This document shows positions 16,028 to 24,713 of a stretch of DNA of 64,000 nucleotides, one piece after another. Each line of letters begins with the position of its first letter. The first letter of the stretch is position 1. Location of the stretch: NCBI GenBank assembly GCA_017305715.1, contig JAFKKG010000013.1, positions 370,061 through 434,060 of the forward strand, given 5' to 3'. The DNA comes from Hyphomicrobiales bacterium. Its GTDB lineage: Bacteria > Pseudomonadota > Alphaproteobacteria > Rhizobiales > Xanthobacteraceae. A model generated the notes under the pieces. The model saw nothing but the letters and a program-made list of their open reading frames with translations. It was not told where the DNA came from and did no database searches. The position numbers and the translations under genes are program-made.

Positions 16028-16843
16028 ATGTCGCATAGATCCTTTGTCTGGTTGTGCCTGCTGCCGCTTGCCGTGGTGACGGCGGCGTTTTTCCTGCTGC
16101 CGATGGCGCGGCTGGTCGTCACCGGGGCGGAGGGGCCGCAAGGCATTGCAGGCTATCTGGCGATCCTGACGGAGCCACGTTACCGCGCGACCCTGATCAA
16201 CACGGTGGTGCTGGCCGCCGTGACCACCATCGTGACGCTCGTCGTCGCAACCATCGCCGGCATGTTCCTGCAGCGCCATCGCTTTCCCGGCCGTGCCGTG
16301 CTGATCGCGATGCTGACCTTTCCCCTGGCCTTTCCGGGCGTGGTCATCGGCTTCCTGATCATCCTGCTCGCCGGCCGCCAGGGGCTGATCGGCGATTGGT
16401 CCAATCGCCTGTTCGGCGAAAAGCTGGTGTTCGCCTATTCGATCTACGGCCTGTTTGTCGGCTATCTCTATTTCTCGATCCCGCGTGTCATCCTCACCAT
16501 CATGGCGGCGGTGCAGAAGCTAGACGTCGGTCTTGAAGAGGCCGCGCGTTCGCTGGGGGCCAGCCCGTGGGCGGTGCAGCGCGACGTCGTGCTGCCGGCG
16601 CTGGCGCCGGCCTTCGTTGCTTCCGGTGCGATCGCTTTTGCGACGGCGATGGGAGCCTTCGGTACGGCGTTCACGCTGGCGACCAATATCGACGTGTTGC
16701 CGATGCTGATCTATACCGAGTTCACGCTGGCGGCGAATTTTTCGACCTCGGCGGCGCTTTCGGTAGGACTCGGCATCATCACCTGGTTCATCCTGGCGCT
16801 CGCCCGCTCCTTTAGCGGCAGTACCGTCGCGGCGGCCGGATGA
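16028..16843 (+). CDS. ABC transporter permease (first of two)
   Basis: A 271-residue inner-membrane permease of the PotB/FbpB class with six predicted helices and the cytoplasmic EAA loop LEEAARSLGASPWAVQRDVVLPAL, which contacts the ATPase. The start is uncertain: the ATG at 16028 gives MSHRSFVWLCLLP, a short cytoplasmic head before helix 1, and avoids overlap with the receptor gene; the frame is open from 15959. Only four bases separate it from the second permease. Confidence 0.88.
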   Translation: MSHRSFVWLCLLPLAVVTAAFFLLPMARLVVTGAEGPQGIAGYLAILTEPRYRATLINTVVLAAVTTIVTLVVATIAGMFLQRHRFPGRAVLIAMLTFPLAFPGVVIGFLIILLAGRQGLIGDWSNRLFGEKLVFAYSIYGLFVGYLYFSIPRVILTIMAAVQKLDVGLEEAARSLGASPWAVQRDVVLPALAPAFVASGAIAFATAMGAFGTAFTLATNIDVLPMLIYTEFTLAANFSTSAALSVGLGIITWFILALARSFSGSTVAAAG

Positions 16844-16847
16844 GACC

Positions 16848-17633
16848 ATGCGTGATCGCCTGATCTTCACCGGCCAGCTTGCCTTCACATTGATCGTCGC
16901 TGCATTCCTGGTGGTACCCGCGATCCTGTCCATTTCCGCCGGGATCACCGTGAATTATTTTCGTGGCATCCAGTCCGGTGTAACCCTGCAATGGGTCGCC
17001 CAAGTCTGGAGTCTCTATGCCAACACCATCTTGCTATCATTCGTGATCGCCTTCGCGACCCTTGCCGTGACTCTCGCCGTCGGCGTTCCGGCAGCCTACG
17101 CCTTACATGTGCGGGGAGGCCGGCTGTCGCGGATCGTCGAAGAAATCATCACGCTGCCACTCGCAATTCCCGGCCTCGCGATTGCGCTGGCGTTGCTGCT
17201 CACCTACCAGGGGTTCAGCGATTTCCGTCGCTCCTGGCTTTTCATCCTCACCGGCCATGTGATCTTCACCATGCCGTTCATGGTGCGCTCGGTGATGGCG
17301 GTGTTCGCTACCGTCGATATCAAGACGCTGGACGAGGGTGCGGCATCGCTTGGCGCATCGCCGTGGCGGCGCTTTCGTGACGTGATCGTTCCCAATGCCC
17401 TACCGGGGATCCTTGCCGGCAGCCTGATGGTGGTGACGCTGTCGCTCGGCGAGTTCAACCTGACCTGGATGCTTCACACCCCCTTGACCAAGACACTGCC
17501 GATCGGGCTTGCGGATAGCTATGCCTCGATGCGACTGGAAGTGGCGTCGGCCTATACGCTGATCTTTTTTGTGATGATCATCCCGCTACTGGTCGCCATG
17601 CAATTGTTTGCCGAGAAAGAACAGAAGCGATGA
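16848..17633 (+). CDS. ABC transporter permease (second of two)
   Basis: A 261-residue permease of the PotC class with six predicted helices and an EAA loop LDEGAASLGASPWRRFRDVIVPNALPG near residues 160-186. Together with the preceding permease it forms the heterodimeric channel. Its stop overlaps the ATPase start (ATGA). The loop sequence GASPW is shared with the first permease, showing the two are related copies. Confidence 0.9.
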   Translation: MRDRLIFTGQLAFTLIVAAFLVVPAILSISAGITVNYFRGIQSGVTLQWVAQVWSLYANTILLSFVIAFATLAVTLAVGVPAAYALHVRGGRLSRIVEEIITLPLAIPGLAIALALLLTYQGFSDFRRSWLFILTGHVIFTMPFMVRSVMAVFATVDIKTLDEGAASLGASPWRRFRDVIVPNALPGILAGSLMVVTLSLGEFNLTWMLHTPLTKTLPIGLADSYASMRLEVASAYTLIFFVMIIPLLVAMQLFAEKEQKR

Positions 17634-18691
17634 GCGCATCAGCGGGGCATGGCGCCGCGGTGCGCATCGAGGCCTGCGGCAAGACGTTTGCCGATGGAAC
17701 GCGTGCGCTCGAACCGGCGACGCTCGATATTAGCAGCGGTGAAACGCTGGTGTTGCTTGGCCCATCCGGCTGCGGCAAGACCACGATGCTGCGCATTATC
17801 GCGGGCCTCGAACTGCCCGATGCCGGCGGTAAGGTATTGTTTGACGGCAAGGACATGACATCGGTGCCGATCGAGCGGCGCAATGTCGGCATGGTGTTTC
17901 AGTCCTATGCGCTGTTTCCCAACATGAGCGTGTCGGACAATATCGGCTACGGCCTAAAGATCCGTGGCGTGCCGGACAAGGAGCGGGCGGCGCGCGTCGC
18001 CGAACTGGTTGCGTTGACCAACATTTCCGGGCTCGAAAACCGCCGCATCGATCAGCTTTCCGGGGGACAGCGTCAGCGTGTGGCGTTGGCGCGTGCGGTC
18101 GCGATCCGGCCGGGCATCCTGCTCCTCGACGAACCCTTGACGGCGCTCGATGCGGCATTGCGCGATCGGCTGCGTGGTGAGCTCAACCGCCTGCTGCGCG
18201 CGCTCGGCATCACTACGATCTATGTGACTCACGATCAAGCCGAAGCCATGGAGCTCGGCGATCGCATCGTCGTCATGCAGAAGGGGAAGATCGCCCAGAT
18301 TGGTAGTCCGCGCGAAATTTACTTCACGCCGCAAAGCCGCTTCGTGGCTGAATTCATTGGTGCTGCAAATATTATCGAGTCGCCGCTTGAGAACGGCCAT
18401 CTTGTCTTGCCGGGCGGCCGACAGGCGATTGGGGGCGATGCAAATATGCCGGCTGCGGTTGCCATGATTCGTCCCGAGACGATCCGTGTCATAGAGGCGG
18501 GGAGCGCGCCGCTTTCTGGTATCATCGACAGCGTGAGTTTCATTGGCGACCGGCAGCGCCTGGTCGTCAGCGGAGCGTCCAATAGACTGCTCACGGTTGA
18601 TGCGCCGAATACGGTGCAAGCCAACGCCGGCGAACGGGTTGGGCTGCTGATTTCGCCGGATGCCGTCCGTTTGTTGCCGCCCGAAGATTGA
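17630..18691 (+). CDS. ABC transporter ATP-binding protein (PotA-like)
   Basis: A 353-residue ATPase with every nucleotide-binding motif: Walker A GPSGCGKTT at residues 44-52, the Q-loop in MVFQSYALFPNMSV, signature LSGGQRQRVALARA, Walker B ILLLDEPLTALD and the switch VTHDQAEAM. A C-terminal TOBE regulatory domain covers about residues 240-350. It powers import through the two permeases encoded just upstream, overlapping the second by four bases. Confidence 0.93.
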   Translation: MSASAGHGAAVRIEACGKTFADGTRALEPATLDISSGETLVLLGPSGCGKTTMLRIIAGLELPDAGGKVLFDGKDMTSVPIERRNVGMVFQSYALFPNMSVSDNIGYGLKIRGVPDKERAARVAELVALTNISGLENRRIDQLSGGQRQRVALARAVAIRPGILLLDEPLTALDAALRDRLRGELNRLLRALGITTIYVTHDQAEAMELGDRIVVMQKGKIAQIGSPREIYFTPQSRFVAEFIGAANIIESPLENGHLVLPGGRQAIGGDANMPAAVAMIRPETIRVIEAGSAPLSGIIDSVSFIGDRQRLVVSGASNRLLTVDAPNTVQANAGERVGLLISPDAVRLLPPED

Positions 18692-18699
18692 GGGTGCCG

Positions 18700-19539
18700 A
18701 TGTCAACTAAACCGGTTCGTATTGCCCAAATTTCCGATCTGCACATCAAGCCGCCGGGCTCGCTGGCCTATGGCCGGGTCGACACGGCCAAGGCGCTGGA
18801 GCGCTGCGTCGCGGCGCTGAACGAGTTTCAACCGGCGCCTGATTTTGTGGTCATATCGGGTGATCTTGCGGATACGCCGACGGTTGAGGAATATCGTTAT
18901 CTCGAACGGCTGTTGGCGCCGCTCAAACTTCCCTTCGCGGGCATTCCCGGCAATCACGACTCGCGTGATCTGATGCGTGCTGCTTTTCCTACCGCGTCAT
19001 ATGCCTATCCGTCCGGGCCACTCGATCAGAAGATCGAGGTCGGCGGCCTTGATCTGTTGCTGCTGGACTCAAGTGTTGCTGGAAAGCCGCATGGCGAGCT
19101 GGAAGCTCCCACCCTGAACTGGCTTGATGCGACATTGACCGCTTCGTTCGACCGGCCCGCGTTCATCTTCCTGCATCATCCGCCATTCAAAGCCGGCATC
19201 TGGCATATGGATCGCCAAAATCTCCTCAATGCGAGCGAGCTCGCCCCCATCGTCCGGCGTCATCCGCGGGTGCAGCTCATCGCGACCGGCCATATCCACC
19301 GTGCGGCATTGACGATGTTCGCGGGTGTGCCGACCACGATCTGTCCGGCACCGAATCACGCGGTCGATCTTGATCTGGCTGAACTGCGCGAACCCTCGTT
19401 CAAGGTGGAGCCGCCGGCCCTCCACCTTCACACCTGGTTTCCTGGTGAGGATTTCGGCACCGTGGTCACCCACCAGGTGCCGATTGGGAAGTTCGACGGT
19501 CCGCATCCGTTCTTCGGGCGGGACGGCAAGCTCCTATAA
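18700..19539 (+). CDS. Calcineurin-like phosphodiesterase (GpdQ/CpdA type)
   Basis: A 279-residue two-metal phosphoesterase. Metal ligands are visible in order: Asp13 and His15 (ISDLHI), Asp55 (SGDLAD), Asn85-His86 (GNHDS), His in FLHHPPF, and the GHIHRA pair. The fold and length match GpdQ-type glycerophosphodiesterases and CpdA. There is no signal peptide, so it acts on an imported substrate. The ATG at 18700 follows a gaggg ribosome-binding site eight bases after the ATPase stop. Being last in an ABC importer operon, it probably hydrolyses the phosphodiester that the transporter brings in. Confidence 0.85.
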   Translation: MSTKPVRIAQISDLHIKPPGSLAYGRVDTAKALERCVAALNEFQPAPDFVVISGDLADTPTVEEYRYLERLLAPLKLPFAGIPGNHDSRDLMRAAFPTASYAYPSGPLDQKIEVGGLDLLLLDSSVAGKPHGELEAPTLNWLDATLTASFDRPAFIFLHHPPFKAGIWHMDRQNLLNASELAPIVRRHPRVQLIATGHIHRAALTMFAGVPTTICPAPNHAVDLDLAELREPSFKVEPPALHLHTWFPGEDFGTVVTHQVPIGKFDGPHPFFGRDGKLL

Positions 19540-19547
19540 GTCGCTTC

Positions 19548-20636
19548 TCAGGCCACCTTTAGCCCGAACAATTTTGCCGCGTTGCCGCCGAGGATCGCGA
19601 TCTTCTGTTTGTCCGATAGCGTGGTGGTTGCGAAGACACGATCGACCGGATGCTGCTCCCAGGGAATCGGATGGTCGGTGCCGAGCATCACCTGGCTCGC
19701 GCCGACTTGTGCCACGAGATGGCGCAGGCCTTCCGGCGTGAACACCATGGCGTCGAAATAGAGCTGGTTGAGATACTCGGAGGGCTTCTTCTTCAGCGTG
19801 ATGTTCGGATTGCAGTTTTGCGGTGACACGAAACAGGCATGATCGCCGCGCGCGGCGTAGGAGCCGAGATAGCCTCCGCCATGCGCGGCGATGATCTTAA
19901 GTCCCGGGAAGCGGTCGAGCGTGCCCTCGAAGATCATATGTTGCAGGGCGATGGTGGTGTCGAGTGGATTGCCGATGGTGTTCGACAGCCAACCATTTCC
20001 CTTGAAGCGTTTGGCAAGTTCAGGGGTGCTCTGCGGATGGATGAAGAGGACCGCGCCGAGTTCCTCCGCCTTGGCCCAGACCGGATGGAATTTAGGGTCG
20101 GAAAAGTCCTCCCCCAGCACGCTGCCACCGATCGCAGCACCGCGCAGGCCCTGTTTTCGAACCGCGGTTTCGAGTTGCTGCACCGCAAGATCGGGATACT
20201 GAAGCGTGAGTGAAGCGAAAGCGGAAAACCGCTCAGGCCGAGCTGCACAAAGTTCGGCCAGTTTTTCGTTCTGAAGCTTGACGATCTGTGCCGCTGTGTC
20301 GCGGTCCTTTCCGTACCAGAACGGATTGATCGACAGCACCTCCATGTCGATCGCCATCGCGTCCATTTCCTTGAGTCGCTGCTCGATGACGATGAAGTGC
20401 TCGGGCACACCCTTGACCGGCGGCAAGACTTTGTCGGCCCCGTCGCCCATCAGGTTGATCGCTTCGCGAAAATAGCAGTGGGCATGGACGTCCACCGTCA
20501 GGACACGCCTGCCGTTGACCTTGACCGGCAGGCGGGGGGCTTTCGGTTGTGCCCTTGCCGCATCCAGCATGCCGCAACTGCAGAACGCAATGCCGGTCGC
20601 GGCGGCACCCTTCAAGAAGTTCCTGCGGGTGGTCAT
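19548..20636 (-). CDS. Tat-exported amidohydrolase family protein (ACMSD-like)
   Basis: A 362-residue TIM-barrel metal enzyme with an N-terminal twin-arginine signal (TRRNFLKG, then a hydrophobic stretch ending around residue 29). The metal ligands follow the aminocarboxymuconate-semialdehyde decarboxylase pattern: DVHAHCYF (His51, His53), a late FIHPQST histidine, IIAAHGGG and the catalytic Asp in LGTDHP. Relatives decarboxylate or hydrolyse aromatic acid derivatives in the cytoplasm; export of this one is unusual. The ATG at 20636 follows a gaggaagg ribosome-binding site. It is divergent from the Bug receptor gene. Confidence 0.85.
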   Translation of the reverse strand: MTTRRNFLKGAAATGIAFCSCGMLDAARAQPKAPRLPVKVNGRRVLTVDVHAHCYFREAINLMGDGADKVLPPVKGVPEHFIVIEQRLKEMDAMAIDMEVLSINPFWYGKDRDTAAQIVKLQNEKLAELCAARPERFSAFASLTLQYPDLAVQQLETAVRKQGLRGAAIGGSVLGEDFSDPKFHPVWAKAEELGAVLFIHPQSTPELAKRFKGNGWLSNTIGNPLDTTIALQHMIFEGTLDRFPGLKIIAAHGGGYLGSYAARGDHACFVSPQNCNPNITLKKKPSEYLNQLYFDAMVFTPEGLRHLVAQVGASQVMLGTDHPIPWEQHPVDRVFATTTLSDKQKIAILGGNAAKLFGLKVA

Positions 20637-20795
20637 TGGTCGCCTTCCTCGTTCGTTTCTGACCGGTCGATTGACTTGCCGGCTCATTCTTCATTTTGTT
20701 GCTAACCACATTGCCAAGTTGGATGCGGAAGGGCAATCATTCCCGAGAAGATATAGGCCGTGCCCGAATGTCGATCACCCAAGGAGAATTCTGAA

Positions 20796-21764
20796 ATGCG
20801 CCTGCTCAATTCCCTGATGCCGGCGCTCGCGCTGCTCCTGAGCTCCCAGGCGATCGCGCAAACCAGCTATCCCGACCGGCCGATCAAGATGATCGTGCCG
20901 CTAGCTGCCGCGAGTGCGGTCGATGTCGCGGCGCGGATCGTGACGCAGAAGATGGCCGACAATATGGGCCAGCAATTCGTGATCCTGAACCAGCCCGGCG
21001 CTTCCGGCCTGATCGGCGCCGAGCAGGTCGCACGGGCCGAACCCGATGGCTACACGATCGGCGGTTTCAACGACAGTGTGATGACCATGGTCCCCAATCT
21101 GCAGTCCAAGATGCGATGGGACATACTGAAGGATTTCGAGCCGGTATCGCTGGTAGCGACCGTGGAATGGGGACTGATCGCCAACAATCAGGCCAGCTTC
21201 AAGAGCGCTGCGGATTTGATCGCAGCAGCGAAGGCAGCACCGGGCAAGATCGATTATGGTTCGGGTGGCCCGGGTAGCCCGCAGCATCTGGCGATGGCGA
21301 TGTTTGCCTCCGCGGCAGGCATATCCCTCACTCACGTGCCCTATAAGGGTGCAACGCAGGCCGCGACCGATGTTGCCGCTGGCCAGATTCCTGTGGCGTT
21401 CCAGGGGCTCGGCACGGTTGCCGCGCTGGTGCGCGGCGGTCAGGTCAAACTGATCGGAGTAACCACCGAGAAGCGATTGGCGCAATTTCCTGACGTGCCG
21501 ACCGTCTCGGAATCCGGTTTGCCAGGCTTCCTCTTCAACTCGTGGTTTGCGATTCTTGCTCCCGCCGGCACGCCGAAAGAAATCATCGCTCGCTTGAACG
21601 CCGAGGCGCTGAAGGCGGTCGGTGATCCCGAAGTACGCCGCAAGCTGGAAGAATTGGGATTTGCGGTGCGCGGTAGCTCGCCAGAGGAGCTACGTGTCAT
21701 GACGCGCGATCAGCTAGCCAAATATGCACGCGTGATCAAGGAAATGGGTATCGCTAATGAATAA
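20796..21764 (+). CDS. Bug family solute-binding protein (tripartite tricarboxylate transporter receptor)
   Basis: A 322-residue periplasmic receptor: signal peptide MRLLNSLMPALALLLSSQAIA, mature start QTSYPDRPIKMIVPLA, the ligand loop around GASGLIGAEQVARAEPDGY, and HVPYKGATQAATDVAAGQI in the second lobe, all diagnostic of Bug proteins, which usually bind carboxylates. An aaggagaattct ribosome-binding site sets the start at 20796. No membrane partners lie nearby; the only TctA/TctB pair of the window is 26 kb away. It faces the amidohydrolase gene across 159 bases, so the two may act on the same compound. Confidence 0.9.
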   Translation: MRLLNSLMPALALLLSSQAIAQTSYPDRPIKMIVPLAAASAVDVAARIVTQKMADNMGQQFVILNQPGASGLIGAEQVARAEPDGYTIGGFNDSVMTMVPNLQSKMRWDILKDFEPVSLVATVEWGLIANNQASFKSAADLIAAAKAAPGKIDYGSGGPGSPQHLAMAMFASAAGISLTHVPYKGATQAATDVAAGQIPVAFQGLGTVAALVRGGQVKLIGVTTEKRLAQFPDVPTVSESGLPGFLFNSWFAILAPAGTPKEIIARLNAEALKAVGDPEVRRKLEELGFAVRGSSPEELRVMTRDQLAKYARVIKEMGIANE

Positions 21765-22097
21765 GTCGCTGGGTGACGCCCGAGGCATAGGCGCCACGAA
21801 TTGCGCTACGCAATTGGTAGCCGCCGTTGGAGGGGTGTTCTGGCGGTCGGCGTTCGGATAGACTGCGCACGACAGCCGGGACTGGAGATCACTATCAGGG
21901 GTTATTTCCGCGTGACGGGATAGCGCGATGGGCCTACGATCCGGTCGGCGGTTTCAGGGTTATCGGAGCGTTAATAACGGCACGTTTCTGTACGTTGGCC
22001 GCTAAATCGACGCAGTAAGGCGCTTTCCGGTTGAAATGCCAACCAGCGTTGACTACGGAAGAGCTACATCCCGAACAGTTTCTGGAGTTTGACTGGC
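21765..22097. other. Intergenic region with no gene seen
   Basis: About 330 bases between the Bug receptor and the Crp/Fnr gene. A perfect 7-base-pair inverted repeat (aattgcg / cgcaatt, three-base loop) lies near 21807-21823, without a T-run, so I do not call a terminator. The one short open frame here has unnatural composition. The promoter of the regulator gene should lie in the right half. Confidence 0.4.
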
Positions 22098-22832
22098 GTG
22101 CCTCAACAAAGGACGGGTGAAGCTCAGGGATTTTCCAGCAGCAAACTATCGGTTTTGCGCAGGCATCCCTATTTTGCCGATCTTGAGGCTGAGGCCTTCG
22201 ATCAACTCTGCCGCTACGCCAAACACGTCACGCTGAAGCGGGGAGCGACGATCTTCTCCAAAGGAGATCCCGGCAACAGCCTTTTTGCGGTGATCTCGGG
22301 CACCGTGAAGATCAGTATTTCATCGCCGGATGGCCGCAACGCCATCCTGAACCTGATTGGGGCCGGTGAGATCTTTGGCGAGATCGCACTGCTGGATAAT
22401 TCGGCGCGCTCGGCCGATGCCACCGCGAATACGGCATGCGAACTCTTCACGATCGACCGGCGCGAATTCATACCCTTCGTGCGCAGCCAGCCCGGGCTTG
22501 CCATGAAGTTCATCGAGTTGTTGTGTACGCGAATTCGCTGGACCAGCGATCAGGTCGAACAGGTCATCCTTCAGAACCTTCCAGGAAGACTTGCCAGCGC
22601 GTTGCTGCGCTTGAGCGAGAAGCACAAGCTCGAACCGCAGGGCCGAACCATTGCCGTCACCCAGCAGGAAATCAGCGAGATGGTCGGCATGACGCGGGAG
22701 AGCATCAACAAGCAGTTGCGGGCCTGGGCGGCGCGCGACTGGGTGCGGCTCGAACACGGTGCGATTGTCGTGCTGAAGGCCGAGCCGCTGCAGGCCCTGG
22801 TCGAAGCCGGGTCGGGCGACGAAGGCGAATAG
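22098..22832 (+). CDS. Crp/Fnr family transcriptional regulator
   Basis: A 244-residue regulator: a cyclic-nucleotide-binding-fold domain (residues about 20-135; FSKGDPGNSLFAVISGTVKI and GEIFGEIALLDNSARSADATA, the phosphate-binding-cassette region) and a C-terminal winged helix of the Crp type (VTQQEISEMVGMTRESINKQLRAW). The glycine-glutamate and arginine-serine residues of the cassette are kept (GEIALLDNSARSA), so cAMP or a similar nucleotide is a possible ligand. No N-terminal cysteines for an Fnr-type cluster are seen. The GTG at 22098 lies ten bases after ggag; a TTG at 22089 is the alternative. Confidence 0.87.
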   Translation: MPQQRTGEAQGFSSSKLSVLRRHPYFADLEAEAFDQLCRYAKHVTLKRGATIFSKGDPGNSLFAVISGTVKISISSPDGRNAILNLIGAGEIFGEIALLDNSARSADATANTACELFTIDRREFIPFVRSQPGLAMKFIELLCTRIRWTSDQVEQVILQNLPGRLASALLRLSEKHKLEPQGRTIAVTQQEISEMVGMTRESINKQLRAWAARDWVRLEHGAIVVLKAEPLQALVEAGSGDEGE

Positions 22833-22972
22833 CGGGGCAGGCTGCTGGGCCGATCGGCGGCGTATCTCACAACGTGGTGAGTATGGGTGAGATGTGAAGC
22901 AATTCACACAGCTCGCCCCGATGCGGCGGTAAGCCGTGCTCCGGGAAGCATATCCGCAAACTGGAGGCATCG

Positions 22973-23227
22973 ATGCAAGGTCCGGTCGATAAGCAACCCC
23001 GAGACAACCGAAGCGCCTATCGGAATTGGGACATCAAGCTGTTTGCATTGCCCGTTCTCCTCGCAGCCGCATTGATCGGTTTCGTGGTCAGTCACCCCGG
23101 CGTATCCAAGTGGGTCGCGGACGCTGTCCAGGCCGAATTTGCCGGCACGGATATTGTGCCGGACGCCACCCCGCCGACGCGCGTAGCCGGGCCGAAGAGC
23201 GAAATTCGGACCGTCAAACTCAACTGA
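22973..23227 (+). CDS. Small single-pass membrane protein, hypothetical
   Basis: An 84-residue protein: a polar N-terminus of about 20 residues (KQPRDNRSAYRNWD), one membrane helix near residues 23-40 (KLFALPVLLAAALIGFVV) and a periplasmic tail (SHPGVSKWVADAVQAEF...). A ggaggc-like ribosome-binding site lies before the ATG. It follows the Crp/Fnr gene by 140 bases and converges on the cyclase-family gene. I recognise no domain. Confidence 0.55.
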   Translation: MQGPVDKQPRDNRSAYRNWDIKLFALPVLLAAALIGFVVSHPGVSKWVADAVQAEFAGTDIVPDATPPTRVAGPKSEIRTVKLN

Positions 23228-23293
23228 CCGGCGGCTACGAGATTGGCGCCGCGTTCGATGGTGAATTCGACGGCCATTCCGATATATGGCTTC

Positions 23294-23980
23294 TCACAAG
23301 TCGAACACTGCCACCGCGCGGATCGGGGACGCCGTGCCGCCGCGCCATTTCATAGGCAATCCAATGAACGTGAATTGGCCCTTGCCAAGCAGCGATTCCA
23401 GATTGCACAGGCTCTCGATGTGGGTGATGTCGAGGTCGAGGCAGGCTTTGTGAACGAGCGCGTTCACGTCGCCCTCCGGCCCAGGCCGCATCGAATCAAT
23501 ACCGAAATGCACGACACCTCGCTTTGACAGCCATTCGGTCGCTGCGACATTCACGCCGGAATTGTTGCTTGGATATTCCTTGCGGGGGAATGTGCGTTGA
23601 TGGTGGCCGGTGCAAAGCAATACGGTGCCGCCCTTCGGCACCGCTACGCCGGCCTTGATGACCGCGGCTTCGAGATCGGATGGCGTGATCTCGGCACGTG
23701 GCGCAATGTGACGCAAGTCGAGGCAGATGCCCGGGACGATGCACTTCTCCAGCGGATATTTGTCGATCGATATGCCGCTCTTGCCGAAATGCAGGGGCGC
23801 ATCAATGTGGGTGCCGGCATGATCGACCATCGAAATGAACATCGATGCAAGCCCGTGCACATTGCCGGACTCGGCAAACGATTCTTCATGCGTCTTCCAG
23901 ACGCCATGCATGACCGGAGGATGGCCCGGATAGCTCGGGGTGCGATGATAGAGCTCTCGGCTGAGGTCGACGATCTTCAC
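23294..23980 (-). CDS. Cyclase family hydrolase (kynurenine-formamidase-like)
   Basis: A 228-residue metal-dependent hydrolase of the cyclase/KynB family. The signature H-x-G-T-H-x-D-x-P-x-H-F is present as HAGTHIDAPLHF (residues 54-65), with the later FIGLPMKWRGGTASPIRAVAV block common in this family. Members hydrolyse N-formylkynurenine, isatin or other cyclic amides and arylformamides. There is no signal peptide. It is the last gene of the minus-strand molybdenum hydroxylase operon, 25 bases after the ModA-like gene, so it likely hydrolyses the hydroxylated (lactam-type) product. Confidence 0.87.
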   Translation of the reverse strand: MKIVDLSRELYHRTPSYPGHPPVMHGVWKTHEESFAESGNVHGLASMFISMVDHAGTHIDAPLHFGKSGISIDKYPLEKCIVPGICLDLRHIAPRAEITPSDLEAAVIKAGVAVPKGGTVLLCTGHHQRTFPRKEYPSNNSGVNVAATEWLSKRGVVHFGIDSMRPGPEGDVNALVHKACLDLDITHIESLCNLESLLGKGQFTFIGLPMKWRGGTASPIRAVAVFDL

Positions 23981-24005
23981 GGTGAATCCTTTTTTTCGAA
24001 AACTG

Positions 24006-24713
24006 TTACTTCGTGCCGCTGATGAACCCTGCGCGTTCGCGCAGTTCGCGTTGTTCCTCGCCGATCAGCAAGCGGATCAGCACCTGCGCCTGGGGCGCGT
24101 GGGCAGCCGTTGTGGTGACGCCGGCCGTATACGTGGTCGCGAGTTCGCAGCCCGCTGGGAGCACACCGGACAGCATGACGCCCTTGGTGCTGATGATCTC
24201 CGTCGATTGCGTGCAGCCGATCGGGCGCCGCGCGCCGGATGCCGCCATTTCCCGCATGGCGGTAGCGCCGTTCGGGAAAATCCTGAGCCGGGCGACGACC
24301 TTGTCAGCGATGCCGAGTTGCGCAAGGACCCTCGCGACGTGAATTCCCGCCGTCGAGGTTATCGTGTCCGGCACAAAGATCGCATCCGAAGCCAGCAAGC
24401 ACTCGCGCAGCCCGGCGGCATCCTTGGCCGTGACCGGGGGATCGCCGACTCGGACGGCGAGGGCGGTTTCCACCAGGCCAACATCGGCAATCGATGAGGC
24501 GACCACCCGTTTCTCCTTGGCGAGATCCGCTACGATTGTTGCGGTCAGAATGACAATATCGGTCGGCGTGCCCCGACGTAATTTGTCTGCCATGGCCCCG
24601 ACCGCACCAAACTCTCCCGTGATATCGAATCCGGTCTGCGCCTTGAATGCGGTCGCCAGACTTCCGACAAGGCCCTGTGCGGCGCCGCCGCTCAGGATGT
24701 TCAGCTTATTCAT
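24006..24713 (-). CDS. ModA-like substrate-binding protein without a signal peptide
   Basis: A 235-residue protein with the fold of family 1 or molybdate-type receptors: KLNILSGGAAQGLVGSLATAFKAQTG at the N-terminus, FGAVGAMADKLRRGTPTDIVILTA for the anion-binding loop, and CTQSTEIISTKGVMLSGVLP in lobe two. Periplasmic receptors carry a signal peptide, but here the receptor domain begins at residue 2, so the protein appears cytoplasmic. Its start overlaps the stop of the molybdopterin subunit (ATGA), which links it to that enzyme; a role in oxyanion handling or enzyme maturation is an inference. Alternatively a signal peptide has been lost. Confidence 0.75.
   Translation of the reverse strand: MNKLNILSGGAAQGLVGSLATAFKAQTGFDITGEFGAVGAMADKLRRGTPTDIVILTATIVADLAKEKRVVASSIADVGLVETALAVRVGDPPVTAKDAAGLRECLLASDAIFVPDTITSTAGIHVARVLAQLGIADKVVARLRIFPNGATAMREMAASGARRPIGCTQSTEIISTKGVMLSGVLPAGCELATTYTAGVTTTAAHAPQAQVLIRLLIGEEQRELRERAGFISGTK

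Noticed and set aside
21807-21823. Inverted repeat as a terminator of the Bug receptor gene
   Set aside because: The 7-base-pair stem is short, AT-containing and not followed by a T-run.
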